Part shown: positions 46,401-56,900 of the stretch, in pieces | How positions within the stretch are numbered: position 1 is the first letter of the stretch | Layout: every line of letters starts with the position of its first letter | NCBI GenBank assembly: GCA_003116995.1 | Contig: BDSL01000104.1 | Span: 248,001 to 312,000, forward strand | Direction: 5' to 3' | Length of the DNA stretch: 64,000 nt | Source of the DNA: Yamagishiella unicocca | Taxonomy: Eukaryota; Chlorophyta; Chlorophyceae; Chlamydomonadales; Volvocaceae | Position numbers and translations under genes: made by a program | The notes under the pieces: model-generated | What the model was told of the DNA's origin: nothing | Database searches by the model: none | The model's input: only the letters and a program-made list of their open reading frames with translations

Positions 46401-48519
46401 GAGGTGAGTTGGTTGGCGTGCTGGGGAGCAAAAGCAGCCATGGTGGGAAGACATAGGAAGGAGAGTGGGCTGTTCGATGCAGGCAATGTGCTCGTAACGG
46501 TTGATTCACTCGCTACCTATGAGCACGCGCACCTGGTGCCGCAGCTCGCAGCTCGCCCCGCCGGTGGAACGTAAATATCATAACCTCTGAGCTCGGTTCT
46601 GTACGGAAGCCACACATAAGGCTCGAGTGATTGTTTTGGGCGCTAATGGGCGCTCTCCCTGTTTCGGCATTCTGCCTTCGCAGGGAGCGCTTAACCGTCA
46701 TTTTTCTTGTTAGCCCTTACTTCACACCCACCCCCTTGTAGGCAACCCCCGACCTTGGCCGGCGGTGGTGACCGGAGGGCGCCTAGTCATTCACGTCCTC
46801 CCTAGTGAGCGTGTGTCGAGGTGTTGGGGGGGGGGATGTCCCGGGGTAGGCTTTTTGGCTAGAGGGAGCCGTCGCTTCGGGTCGTCGTTGGGCGGCAAGG
46901 GACCAGCCCTCCGCCCGTTACGGATTCGGTGTTTGTAGTGTTTTGTGTCGTGTTTGGATGCCGCCCGCTTAGCTCCGCTGATGGGGGTGGCTTTCCGTTA
47001 CTCTTCCCCTGGGGCCGTCGGCGGGGGCGGGGGCCCCGCCTCCCGTTGGATCTGTAGATTTTTTGTTTTTTTGTTTTGTTTCGGGGCCTTTTCGGCCGCG
47101 CCGCGTATATGGTGCTTGAGTATTGTGCGCGGCTCGTCGGGTGGCGGCGCTGCGCAGCGGGTTTCTCGGCTGCTCTTTGCTCTCTGCCGTATGAGGTCAA
47201 TTCAGCGGTCCCTGTGGCCGCTCCCTTTCCCTTCGAGCCGAGGCTCCGTCGCCACCGCGAAACATTGACCCAGCAATGACGAGAGCCATGTTACAAGAGG
47301 TTGTAGTACAGAAGCATGCGTGCAGTGTGATTGTTCTAGCTTTGCCGAGAGTGAGTCGGTAGGACACTGTGCCACCATTACAGGGAGGGAAGACGAGTAG
47401 TTCCCAGCCGATCAGCGGGGCGGCAGAGACAGTGGGGCTGTGTTGGGGGCCAGATGGTGTATTGTCGCCGAGGCCGACTTTTAGCGTTCTTTTCGATATG
47501 TTCGTACAGAGGACAAGAAGTAGTGTACATATTTGCCATGCCTAGGTGTTCCGATGCGAGGGTGTGGCCGCCTGGAATGCGTGCAGCATGATAAGGAACA
47601 CTGACTGCTCATGCATACATGTGCTGTGATGACGTCAATTTGGCGATGACGAAACTGCCTGCACAAATTCGCCGGGTGTCATATTTGCGGGCACGCCTCC
47701 AGCAAATAAGTACCTTCAATCGATATGGCCAAGTCACCGGGTGAGGCGTGGGCAGTGGCGGTGGTGGTGGCAGGGATGGCGGCGGAAGTGATGGGCAGTT
47801 CAGCTGTTTCGGCTTTGGCTGCTGCCTTGCCTTAACAGGCCATAGCCGTGGCTGGGGCAGCGGTGGCGGATTTGCCTGGGGCTTCGGTGTTACACATGAT
47901 TGCCATATCAAACCCGGCCAGCAGCTTCAACGCGTTTTAGCCGTTTCAGGAAGCCCATGGAGGTTACACTCGCGAGGGCCATTGGCTGTTTGCCATGATG
48001 AAAGCGTCTGGGAGCCTTCGCAGCAACCTGACCAGCCTACCGAAACCCAGGACAATTTATTTCCGGGGTTGCCAGCTGCAGGAGGCAGCTATGTCCCCGC
48101 CGCTGTTCGTTAAAGTTGGTGACCCGCAATCGGTTCGCATGATCCATATGGGTTCTGCCCATGGCTGGGACTCATACGACACAGCAGGTCACGGAGCATT
48201 CGCACGCGGTGGCGGTTTGGGTCCCTTTCAATGGGTCCGTAGAGTGGCTGGGCGGTGTGCAGCAGTCTCCGGATAGCACGGACAGTAGGTGCATTCCCGG
48301 CCGTGCTGCTCGTTCTTTCCTGGCTGGACGTGATTGGCCGACTCCAGGCCTGTACATACGCTGTCGAAAGCGCTCAGGCTACAACTGACCAGGTCGTAGA
48401 CACGGTACCAGGTGATTGCTCCAGGCAGGACATGCCACCGCAGCAGCACGTAGCTGTCAGCCTGAGGTAACAGGGTACCTGTCAAGCCCACCCCTAGCCG
48501 CCTCATCCGTTGTACTAGC
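46401..48519. other. Gene-poor tract, no supported gene
   Basis: About 2.1 kb of mixed composition. At 46730-47280 are T-rich and GC-rich patches (for example TTTTTTGTTTTTTTG near 47058) that resemble the non-coding end of a retroelement, but no terminal repeat or target-site duplication could be identified. Frames near 47748-48476 (plus) look partly protein-like, yet none has a convincing start, splice structure or known motif. Confidence 0.35.
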
Positions 48520-48608
48520 ACACAAGGAAGGCCGAGAGCAAGCCAAGGAACGGAAAGCGGGGTCCCTTCATCGGTCACATGGTTTTGTCGCGCCTTGCCG
48601 TACGATGT

Positions 48609-48624
48609 AAAACCCTAAAACCCT
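48609..48624. repeat. Interstitial telomere-type repeat (AAAACCCT), 2 units
   Basis: Two perfect AAAACCCT units, the complement of TTTTAGGG, sit exactly where copy B of the segmental duplication lacks about 90 bp that copy A retains. The repeat therefore marks a rearrangement junction. Confidence 0.8.
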
Positions 48625-48993
48625 TGTAGCGCCTCCAGCGCTGGTTAAGGAGCGGTTGGGCTCCACGCAGCAGCCCCAGGGCCGTAACACCCGCCCACTG
48701 TATCGCGCAATTACATGCCGACATATGCGCGCAATAAGTCAACGATACTGGCAGCATCGCGCTGGCTGGCGGACCTGGCCGCCAACCAAGATGCGCGAGG
48801 CCACCACGCAGTACAACATAAGGGTGAGCGGTGGTGGCGCTCTCACCAAAAGGAGTGTAGGGTCTTAGGCTCAAAGACACCACCGGTAACGACAGCAAGC
48901 GGGGACGGGTGCGTCCGTGCATCGTAAATGCATCGCGTGGTGTTCACGTACATGAAAAACACAAAGGAACAAAGACGCATTGAATTTATTCAA

Positions 48994-48998
48994 TTACA
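48994..48998 (-). terminator. Candidate TGTAA polyadenylation signal of the SOUL gene
   Basis: TTACA on the plus strand about 490 bp downstream of the SOUL stop. It lies in a stretch present in copy B but absent from copy A of the duplication. Confidence 0.35.
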
Positions 48999-49490
48999 CA
49001 CACGTTGACATGTTCATATGGACACATGTTGACCGTCATCAACTCAGAGTGGGACGCCCACACCGCTGCGACAGTATCACAGACATCCACCCTTAATGCC
49101 CTGGGTCCCTTTCAGCGCCCTTCGTGACGCAAAAGACCGAAGAAAGCGCTCACAACAGCTTCTCGCAGCCGTGGCCGGTCGATGGCAGCAAGCCGCTCAA
49201 CTCAGACGCTCATCGCAAGCCGCGGCCAGCCGCCCGCTTCCACGCATACAAACTCTCACACCAGCCGCAGCAACTCCCTGCCCCCTCCCAACCAAACAAT
49301 GGCACCTGCAAGTGGTAGCGAAGGGGAGAACGGGCAGGACGGGAAGAATCCCGATCTCCTCCAAGGGAAAAAGCAATGAAAGATCCCCACAGCCGGCCCC
49401 CGCGTACACAGCCGGTGCCACCGCCGCCACCCGCCTCTCACCCTGCGCTCTGCTACTCTCACTACTGCTACTGTGTGCTGCTACCGCCAT

Positions 49491-52400
49491 TTATTGCACC
49501 AGCCTGCTGGCTACGTGCGCCGGTTCGGGCCACGTGAAGTTGTCGAGGCAGATGAGCACCTCGTTGCGGCGCAGCGAGGGCGGCGTGGAGGGGTCGTTGT
49601 AGCGGGCCAGCTGGTAGCCGGGGATCGGGGGGTAGCCGTCCCGGATCAACAGGTCGCGCAGCTGCCGCTCGTTTTGGACGACCTGGGGTTGAGCGGGTGA
49701 GTGCGCAGAAGCGTGGGTGGGGCGGCCTGGGGCAATCGGAGGCACACGATAGCACTGCACGGCAGGGCAGGTCAACCCTGGCGGCCACCAGTCCTCGCCT
49801 ATTACCCCAGGCACCCTTTACAAAAATCGCTCTCTACTAGTGAGCATTTCCTGCGTCCGAGCCCCAAACGCCCTCACCCCGCTGACTGTCTGTCGATACC
49901 CGCTGGCGCCCACACCTCGTTCCCCAACCTCCGCAAGAGCCTCCGCAACCGCACCTCAAAATCCAGCGGCCACCCCGAGAAGCGGATGGCGGCCGCGTAC
50001 CGGGCATCCTCCCGCTTGCGGTCGATGCGCGGGTCGGAGGGGGCGGGCAGGGAGGACACGTCCGAGTACCTGGGGAGGGTGGTGGTGGGATCGAATAGTT
50101 CAGAGACCGCTGAAACGGTGGGCTTCATTGCCTCAAAGGCCGCGAAGCTGGAGGAAAGGCGACAGTGAACATTGGCGTCCGTTGGGGTCGCCGACCAACC
50201 GTATGTGCGGCTGGAGAATGAAACACGGGCGTTGCGAGGCGCCAAGGAGTCCGGGGAGGGGTACTCAGGGTCCTCACTCCTCAACGCGTCTTGTCGGTAT
50301 ATTCCTCTCCCTCCCCGCTCCTCCCCTCCTTCCCCCCACCTGCGCTCCATCACGAACTGCATGGCCACGCTGGAGTTGGTGGCGGGCTCCACGCGCGTAA
50401 AGACGGGCGTGGTCATCTCCATGGCCAGCTGCTGCTGGTTGCCGCCGAACAGGTAGCGAGCGAGGTCGGAGAACCCGGAGCCGCTGGCGGGGCCGGCGCC
50501 CGAGCCCATAGGCGCCTCCGCCACCAAGTACGGCTCGTACTTGCGGATCTCGTACTCCTGATCAGGGGCGAGTGACAACAGGCGGTGCAGGTGAATGGCT
50601 CGTGCCGTCCGCAGCGTAGTGCTATGCAGCGCCATACGGTGCTTTGACGTGGATGATGCTGCGGCCTTGTCTAAAATGGTGTGGGTGGGCGGCGATTGGT
50701 GGCGTGTTCGCCTGCCGGGCCCCGCCCCACCCCGCCTCACCTTGAACCTCTTGAGCACCACATACTTGGGCGTTTCAATGCTGGGCGTGATCTGCACCTC
50801 CATGAACATGCGCAGAACGTGCTGCACGCCTTCAAGGCTCAGGAAGCTGGTCGGAGGAGGGAGAGGAGGGACGGGGGCAGAGGCTCGCAGGTGAGGGTGA
50901 CCGACGGAGTTGCAAGTGCAGTGAGGCATGCGGGCGTGCAGGGGAAGGGGTGCGTGCCGGGGTTTCGCTGCCGGTCCCGACCGCCTGAGGACGGCCAGCT
51001 CCCTGTGCGGACATCCTACTCACGCGTTCCGCCGCAGTGCGTCCCAGTAGTCGGTGTGGCTGAGGATGGTTCCGGAGCGGGGGTCCACCTGCAGGTACGA
51101 GGCGGTGAGGGGGTAGGCGCTACAGTTCAGGGGCTGCGCTGCGATCTTGACAAGCGATAGGCGCGACCAACGGCGTCCGCAACCCCACCCATGCCACTCC
51201 TGGGCGCCGCTTCGTAACCGAGCGGCCGGCTCCTTCCGCCCCTCCCCCCCACCCAACCGCCGCCAGGAAATTGCCAAGAACGCCACCCACCCGGTACACC
51301 GTCCGCCCGGTGAACGTGAGGTTGGGCTTCCACGGCAGCAGCCAGAAGAGCATCTCCATGGTCCAGGTGGCGGTCACGGTGTCGGGGCCGCTCACGCCGA
51401 TGGTGTGCAGGTCGAAGGTGATGTTGAAGGCGGTGCGCAGCATCCGGATGTTAAACACTGCGTGGCGTCGGGAGGAGCGCGGGGGAGGGTTCGGATGGAG
51501 GGCCCCGGAGTGCTGGGCAGAACAAACGCAGGCGCCTGTGCAGCACGGGTCGGCACTGCCGTGCGGACGGCCATGTTGCAACATGACACGGAGCGAGCGG
51601 GCCGCCAGCGTGGGGAGCCTCACCGCCGCCCCGCGGGAGCCGCTGCACGGGCCTGGCGCTTCCACCCCGCGGGAGCCGCTGCACGGGCCTGGCGCTTCCA
51701 CCCCGCGGGAGCCGCTGCACGGGCCTGGCGCTTCCACCCCGCGGGAGCCGCTGCACGGGCCTGGCGCTTCCACCCCGCGGGAGCCACTGCACGGGCCTGG
51801 CGCTTCCACCCCGCGGGAGCCACTGCACGGGCCTGGCGCTTGCGGGCGGAAGAACAAGGGGACTCATGTCCACGTGTACCGCAGACCGGGGCGTGCGAAG
51901 GGCTGGCCTGTTCATGGAGCGTCGGGCAAGCAGGCAGGCCTTACCGTAGCCGTCGCGGGTGTCGTACTTGGTGATGGGGTCCTCAAACACGATCCTTGGT
52001 GAGTAGCGCGACTCGGTAATTTCCTGACGAGGTGGTCGGGTACGAAGCACATGGCGATGTAAAGGCACATGCCGATCCAAACCAGCACAGCGTTCTCAAT
52101 ACAGCTGCCAACCGCACTTCAGGTCCAACCCAGCCCAACCCAAATCACCCCCACCAGTACGGCAGGGCGGTTCAAAAGTCACAATACCACCCAAATCACC
52201 CCGACCCAACAAAACACCTGAGATGTGTGTAGAAGGCCATGGACGACAGAACCGGCTAGCTCTGAAGCCCAGGTCCCTTTGCCGCCACATGCGCAGCTGC
52301 GCGGGGTGCAACCATACAACTCCCGCCCCCCTGCCCCACCGGCCCACCCCTGGGGCAAGCCGCCGTCATGCCTTCGCAGCGTATGGCCGCACCCCGGGTG

Positions 52401-53528
52401 CCACCCATGCTGGTTTTCCCCTAGCCTGGTGGTCCGGCCTCACGAGCTCAACACGTTGCGACGCCCATGTGGGGCCGGCTGGAAGCCCCAGGGCCCACCG
52501 CCCTCCGGGACCTTCCACCCCGCTGCATCCCTACTGCTCACAAAACTCACCCCTTTTTCGAAGAGCATCTTGAGGTCTGACGCCAGGAAGCTGCTCGGGA
52601 GTGGCAGGGGACAATGAGGGCGGGTCAGGGGGGGAAGACCGCCCGGTAACAGGGGACTGCTCAACACAAGGAACTTCGGGCGCGGAAGGGAGAGGGCGGA
52701 ACATATCCCGTGTGTAGCTGGCACTGCGAGCCATAACATCTATGGCTCAAAAGGACTGACGTGCAGAAGTAGCAGGGTTTGCGGAGGCGGCGAAAGTCCA
52801 TTCCCACCCGTGGTGCTCACGACACCACCGGGGTGGCTTGTTAGGGCACTGCCTGGCTGTAATGGCTATGCCAGGCAGTGACGGCGCTCCAGCAAGGGGC
52901 AAAGTTAGCCCACAGCACAGTACAGCAGAGGAGTTTTGACCGAGAAAGGAGCGGCCCTTATGCCCAAGGTTTGTGCTCCGGACCTTGGCAGCCCATGCGC
53001 TGGCGCACAGCCAACCATGACCCGTGTTACCCGCCAGGTAGCCCGGCAGACGCAAGCTGCCCACACACGCCCATAGAGCAGTGTACACAATTATGACGAC
53101 CATCAAACACTGTGCAGTAACTTGGATGCTTAAACTACAGGAAAACTTGGACGTGGCCCTCACAAGGCATTGCACACCTCAACAGCCACATGGCGTCGCT
53201 CGTACGTAAGGTTATTTAGGGCAGGGTAGTTATGAGCATGCTTTATGGTAACTAGTATGGCGTCCCACCTGCATGTGTCCTGCATCACGAACGCCTGCCG
53301 CTGCGCCTCTGCTTCGCGAAGCAGGAGGGCGTCAGCCTCAGCGCTCACTTCTGAATCCAGCAATGCGAGCTCTTCCGCTGGCAAGCCATCCATTGTAGAA
53401 GAGGCCACCCGATTAATGTGCAAGCGGGTGTTTGCAGGCGTGATTGGGAGGCGGGCGGCATGTCGTGGTGGGATGCCTCCACGGGATGGCCCTGCCAGCC
53501 GGGGGACTCTTCCTGAGAGTAGCTGCAT
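49491..53528 (-). CDS. DUF2358 + SOUL haem-binding-type protein, probably plastid
   Basis: Predicted protein of 445 residues. Exons: 53528-53269, 52590-52551, 52023-51945, 51457-51291, 51145-51024, 50846-50741, 50557-50340, 50069-49916, 49682-49491; the frame is continuous. The N-terminus (MQLLSGRVPRLAG onward, Arg/Pro/Ala-rich, few acidic residues) resembles an algal transit peptide. A DUF2358 region follows (about 90-220) with DLKMLFEKG, SPRIVFEDPITKY and FNIRMLRTAFNITFD. A SOUL domain (about 245-440) has YEIRKYEPYLVAEAPM, LAMEMTTPVF, AAAIRFSGWPLDFE and YNDPSTPPSLRRNEVLICL. SOUL proteins are associated with tetrapyrrole binding, and plant and algal DUF2358-SOUL proteins occur in plastids, plastoglobules or the eyespot. 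That assignment is by family only. Exon 2 is only 40 bp. It is divergent from the coiled-coil gene, and its last exon was duplicated to 44.5 kb. Confidence 0.87.
51636..51842. repeat. 36-bp minisatellite in a SOUL intron, about 5.7 copies
   Basis: Unit CCGCGGGAGCCGCTGCACGG plus 16 bases is repeated in the 51458-51944 intron. The unit is a multiple of three and stays open on both strands, producing false repeat-protein ORFs. Confidence 0.93.
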
Positions 53529-53957
53529 TTTACTACAACCCAGACAGGCCTACGCCAGTGCTCGGTTACGGTAACCGCACCAGACGTGCCACCGATGCCT
53601 TGTTTTGGTTCCTCCTTGCCCTATCATAAGGTTCTATAAACTCCAGTTGCGTGCGACAAGGAGCACGTTGAGTTTTTGCCCGTCCATTGTCGACCAGTAA
53701 TGAGAGGCTCCCATCCGTACCCCTTTTGAATGCGCAGCTGGGTAACCAATCAGTGTCGCTTCGTTACTTGTCTTGAGTAGTTTACCGCAATCCATGAAAA
53801 TATAGTTTACATTTGATAGTATGTCATTACTTGCCCGCAAGCTTAGGGGCCAGGACCGATTTGTTGAGGCGCCACGGTCAACCTTTCCTCACCCAGGGAG
53901 CTAGGACCAGCTTTCACCAACTACTTACGCTTGGCACGTATATCTCCGTCTGGACAA
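53529..53957. promoter_or_regulatory. Divergent upstream region, SOUL / coiled-coil gene
   Basis: 429 bp between two start codons pointing away from each other. The region is A/T-richer than the flanking exons and probably holds both promoters. No motif was identified and the minus-strand frame at 53634-53840 is not supported. Confidence 0.35.
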
Positions 53958-56900
53958 ATGGATGGGAGTAGGACGGAGTTGTGGCCCATTCCCTTGTTGC
54001 CGAGCCCTCTCATGCCCGGCGCTTCGCGGCAGCCTCAACCCACGCCCAGCAATTGGACATTTACAAGCCAACACAGCCCGCTTTCTGACTTCACGAAGGC
54101 GGTTGACCTGTCGGCGGAGTTCCCATACAGCACGTTGAAGCTCGTGCCCGAGGAGGTCGCCAAGGTGTGTCCGCCAGGGGCCTCGCTTTCCCGCTTCCTT
54201 GCTGTCTTCACTCCCTGCATCTTTTACAATGCTACCCTTGCGCACGATCATGTGTCACGATGACCTTATTGCATGTGGGTAGAAAGGGCACATTGCTGAA
54301 CGTTTCCTATCTTCGCAGGTGTTTCCCATGCATGGGAATGCTGATGCAAACTCCAGCCAAAACGAAGCTTTGCTCGCCGCGCGGGATGGCAATGGCAGCC
54401 CGCCGGAGCGTTTGCGGCATCACTGGGAGAACGCCGTCGCGCAAAGCATCGTGGACAGACTAGCCTCTAACACAGCGTTTGGTGGTGATACGCCGGTCTC
54501 CCCATCCGGCCTCCAGCAGCAGCTGCACGAGGAGGCAGAGGCCATCCTGTCTGATTTCCGACAAGCTCTGTCACGTTCCATGACTCTCCGCGGCAGTGTC
54601 ACGCGCCTCTCTCTGGACGGTAACAGCAGCATCGACATGGGCATTTACGGGGATACTGCCGCGTCGTCGTTCACGGGCGCCGCCGCGGCGCTTGGTCTGG
54701 GCCTCGTAGTTACCCCGCTAGTTGTGTCTGCTGGGGATGAAGCCAGCAACTCTTTCGGACTCCCACCGCAGCCAGAGCTTAGCTTGTGGTCAGCAGCAGC
54801 AGCGCAAGCAGTTGCGGCGGCAGAGATTCGCAGGCACTCCAACAAGGGCGACTTGTCTTCCGACGCGCGTGCAAGGGGCCCACAGCGAAAGCTTAATTGG
54901 GACGAAGGAGATTCCATGGCCGGGAAGCCGCGCTCGCATCAGCAGGTTGGGAATTCCGCCCCCAGCTCAGCTGTATTGGCGCCCCGCTCGCGACCCGAGT
55001 ACCAGCACTCTCAGCAGCGTTTGTCCCACCGCGACAGCAGCGGCGGTGGCAGCACCAGCAAGCGCTCAGCGCTTGTCGTTCCCAAGCGTCTTAATCTTTT
55101 GATGCCGACACCTATCGCTGCCACCTCTACGCCAGTCAGTGCTGACATAGTGGCCGAGAAGACATTCGGCGTGCCTGACGGCAGCATGGGTGTTTCCTAT
55201 GACGAGCGGCAAGCCGTCAACGAGCATGCTGCGTTCACAGACCAGCCACTCAGTCCCCCATTAGGTCCACCTGCGCCTGCATTCAGGGCCGACCAGCAGG
55301 ATCTAGGTGACGTGCGCTGCAGCATACCTGGGCCTCTACCGTCTCCACATGTCTCTCCACTGCTTCCACTTACCAGCACCACACCTGAGTGGGCTGTGGC
55401 TGGATGGCGCCGGGGTTCCTCAGCACCCCGCGCAATAGTCACGCCGCAGTCCGAAGCCGCCTCAAGCGGTGGCGACAGGTCGCACGGCGACAACAGCGGA
55501 AGCGGCAAGCCGAACAGTACTGGAGCCGCTGGCAATGCTAGGACAGCAGTCGCGTACGACATTCAGCAAGCACAAGAACACTCCGCCGCAAAATCCGACC
55601 ATCATGGCAGCATCACAGCTGGGCGTGAAGAAAGCCTGCAAGGTGTTCCAATTGCCCCCTGGTCTACGCACAGTTCCATCTCTGGCTCCTCATCTGTACA
55701 CGGATCCGCCTGCAGCTTTGATGAGAACCAGCACACTGACCTAAGTGCGCTGCTGGAATCCTCGTCACCCGGCTCAATTCCCACGCCTGGTTTGATGAGC
55801 AATGCCCGCCAAGCCGACGGGCCAGGATATGAGCATCCCGCTGACCCCGTAGGAGCCCAATTTGCTTCGTACGGATTCCAGGACGAGTTTGCATCGGACG
55901 ACGCCCGGGAAAGCTTCAGTGACTTGTTTGAGGGCGAGGACGACAGTGTTGGTGAGGCGGCCGACGACGGGATACAGGCACCAGTGTCTGCACCGCCAGC
56001 CGGTCGGTGGGCGGTGCCCTGGATCTCCCAGGACAGCAGCTATAATGCGAGCATGCTTGCAGATTCAAGCGAAATTCCTCTCGCGAGAGCAGCTAGCGAC
56101 ATCACTGGCGTCCGGCGCGGTGCATCAATGCAGCGAATCTCTTCGGACTCAATGGACGGAGCCAGCAACGCAGGGGCATCTTTGGCACAAACGTTGGTAG
56201 GGTGCGGCAGCATAGAATGCGCGGATATCGGCGGCCGATCTAGATCTAGGTCCCGATCAAGGTCCCGATCAAGGTCCAGGTCTGGGTCGCGATCTGCAGT
56301 GCCATCGGAATGCAGCATGTCAGCGCTGTCAGAGCGGTCGCTGCCGCGGTCATGGCACCGCCTTCAGGCTCAGCAGCTTGAGCAGGCAGATCACGGTGCG
56401 TCCAAGAACTCCGCGCGGCAGACTCCTCTTCCGGCGTTCAGCCCACTAGTGGCTAGCACACCGCCTCTCAATGGCCGTGCCCTTCCCGCGCTGACGCTGA
56501 GCAGCCGTGTGCTGTCGAGTGCTGGGGCCTCTGATGGTGTTGGCGAGAAGGCTGAGGACGATGGGCAGGAGTGCCAAGTCAACGGAACAGACGCAACAGA
56601 TAATGGGCCTACGGTCCTCGAAGTCCTGTCCCACGAGGTTGTCCTTTCTTACGAAGTGTCCTGGGCGTCTGAGACTGACAAGGAGCTTGCTGGTGAGCTC
56701 AGCCGCGTTTGGGGCGGCACTGCCTCACGCCGCCAGACACTCGAAACGGATTTGGCAAGCCTGGCCACGGGTTCGGAAGCGGCACCGGAACGTTTGGCTG
56801 CAGAGGCGCCACGTGACGACGCAGCCCACGGAGATGGCACCGAATTTGAGTGCCCCCAAGCAGCAGTCTCTATTCTGGAAGGGGGCACAACCCAGCAGCA

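Larger units (their letters stand above)
48520..49735. repeat. Segmental duplication, copy B (the SOUL gene end)
   Basis: Direct counterpart of 43541-44782. It contains the functional last exon and 3' region of the SOUL gene, so this copy is the probable source. Similarity ends inside the last SOUL intron at about 49735. Confidence 0.9.

Noticed and set aside
51120..52080. Repeat-protein ORFs over the 36-bp array on both strands
   Set aside because: They run through an intron of the SOUL gene. The real exons at 51291-51457 and 51945-52023 use a different reading and join in frame.
52747..53175. Minus-strand 142-codon ORF inside SOUL intron 1
   Set aside because: It has no transit-peptide or domain logic, and the exons either side join correctly in phase without it.
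56236..56294. Splicing-factor identity for the coiled-coil gene because of its RS run
   Set aside because: The run is short, arises from a DNA repeat, and no RNA-binding domain is visible elsewhere in the protein.
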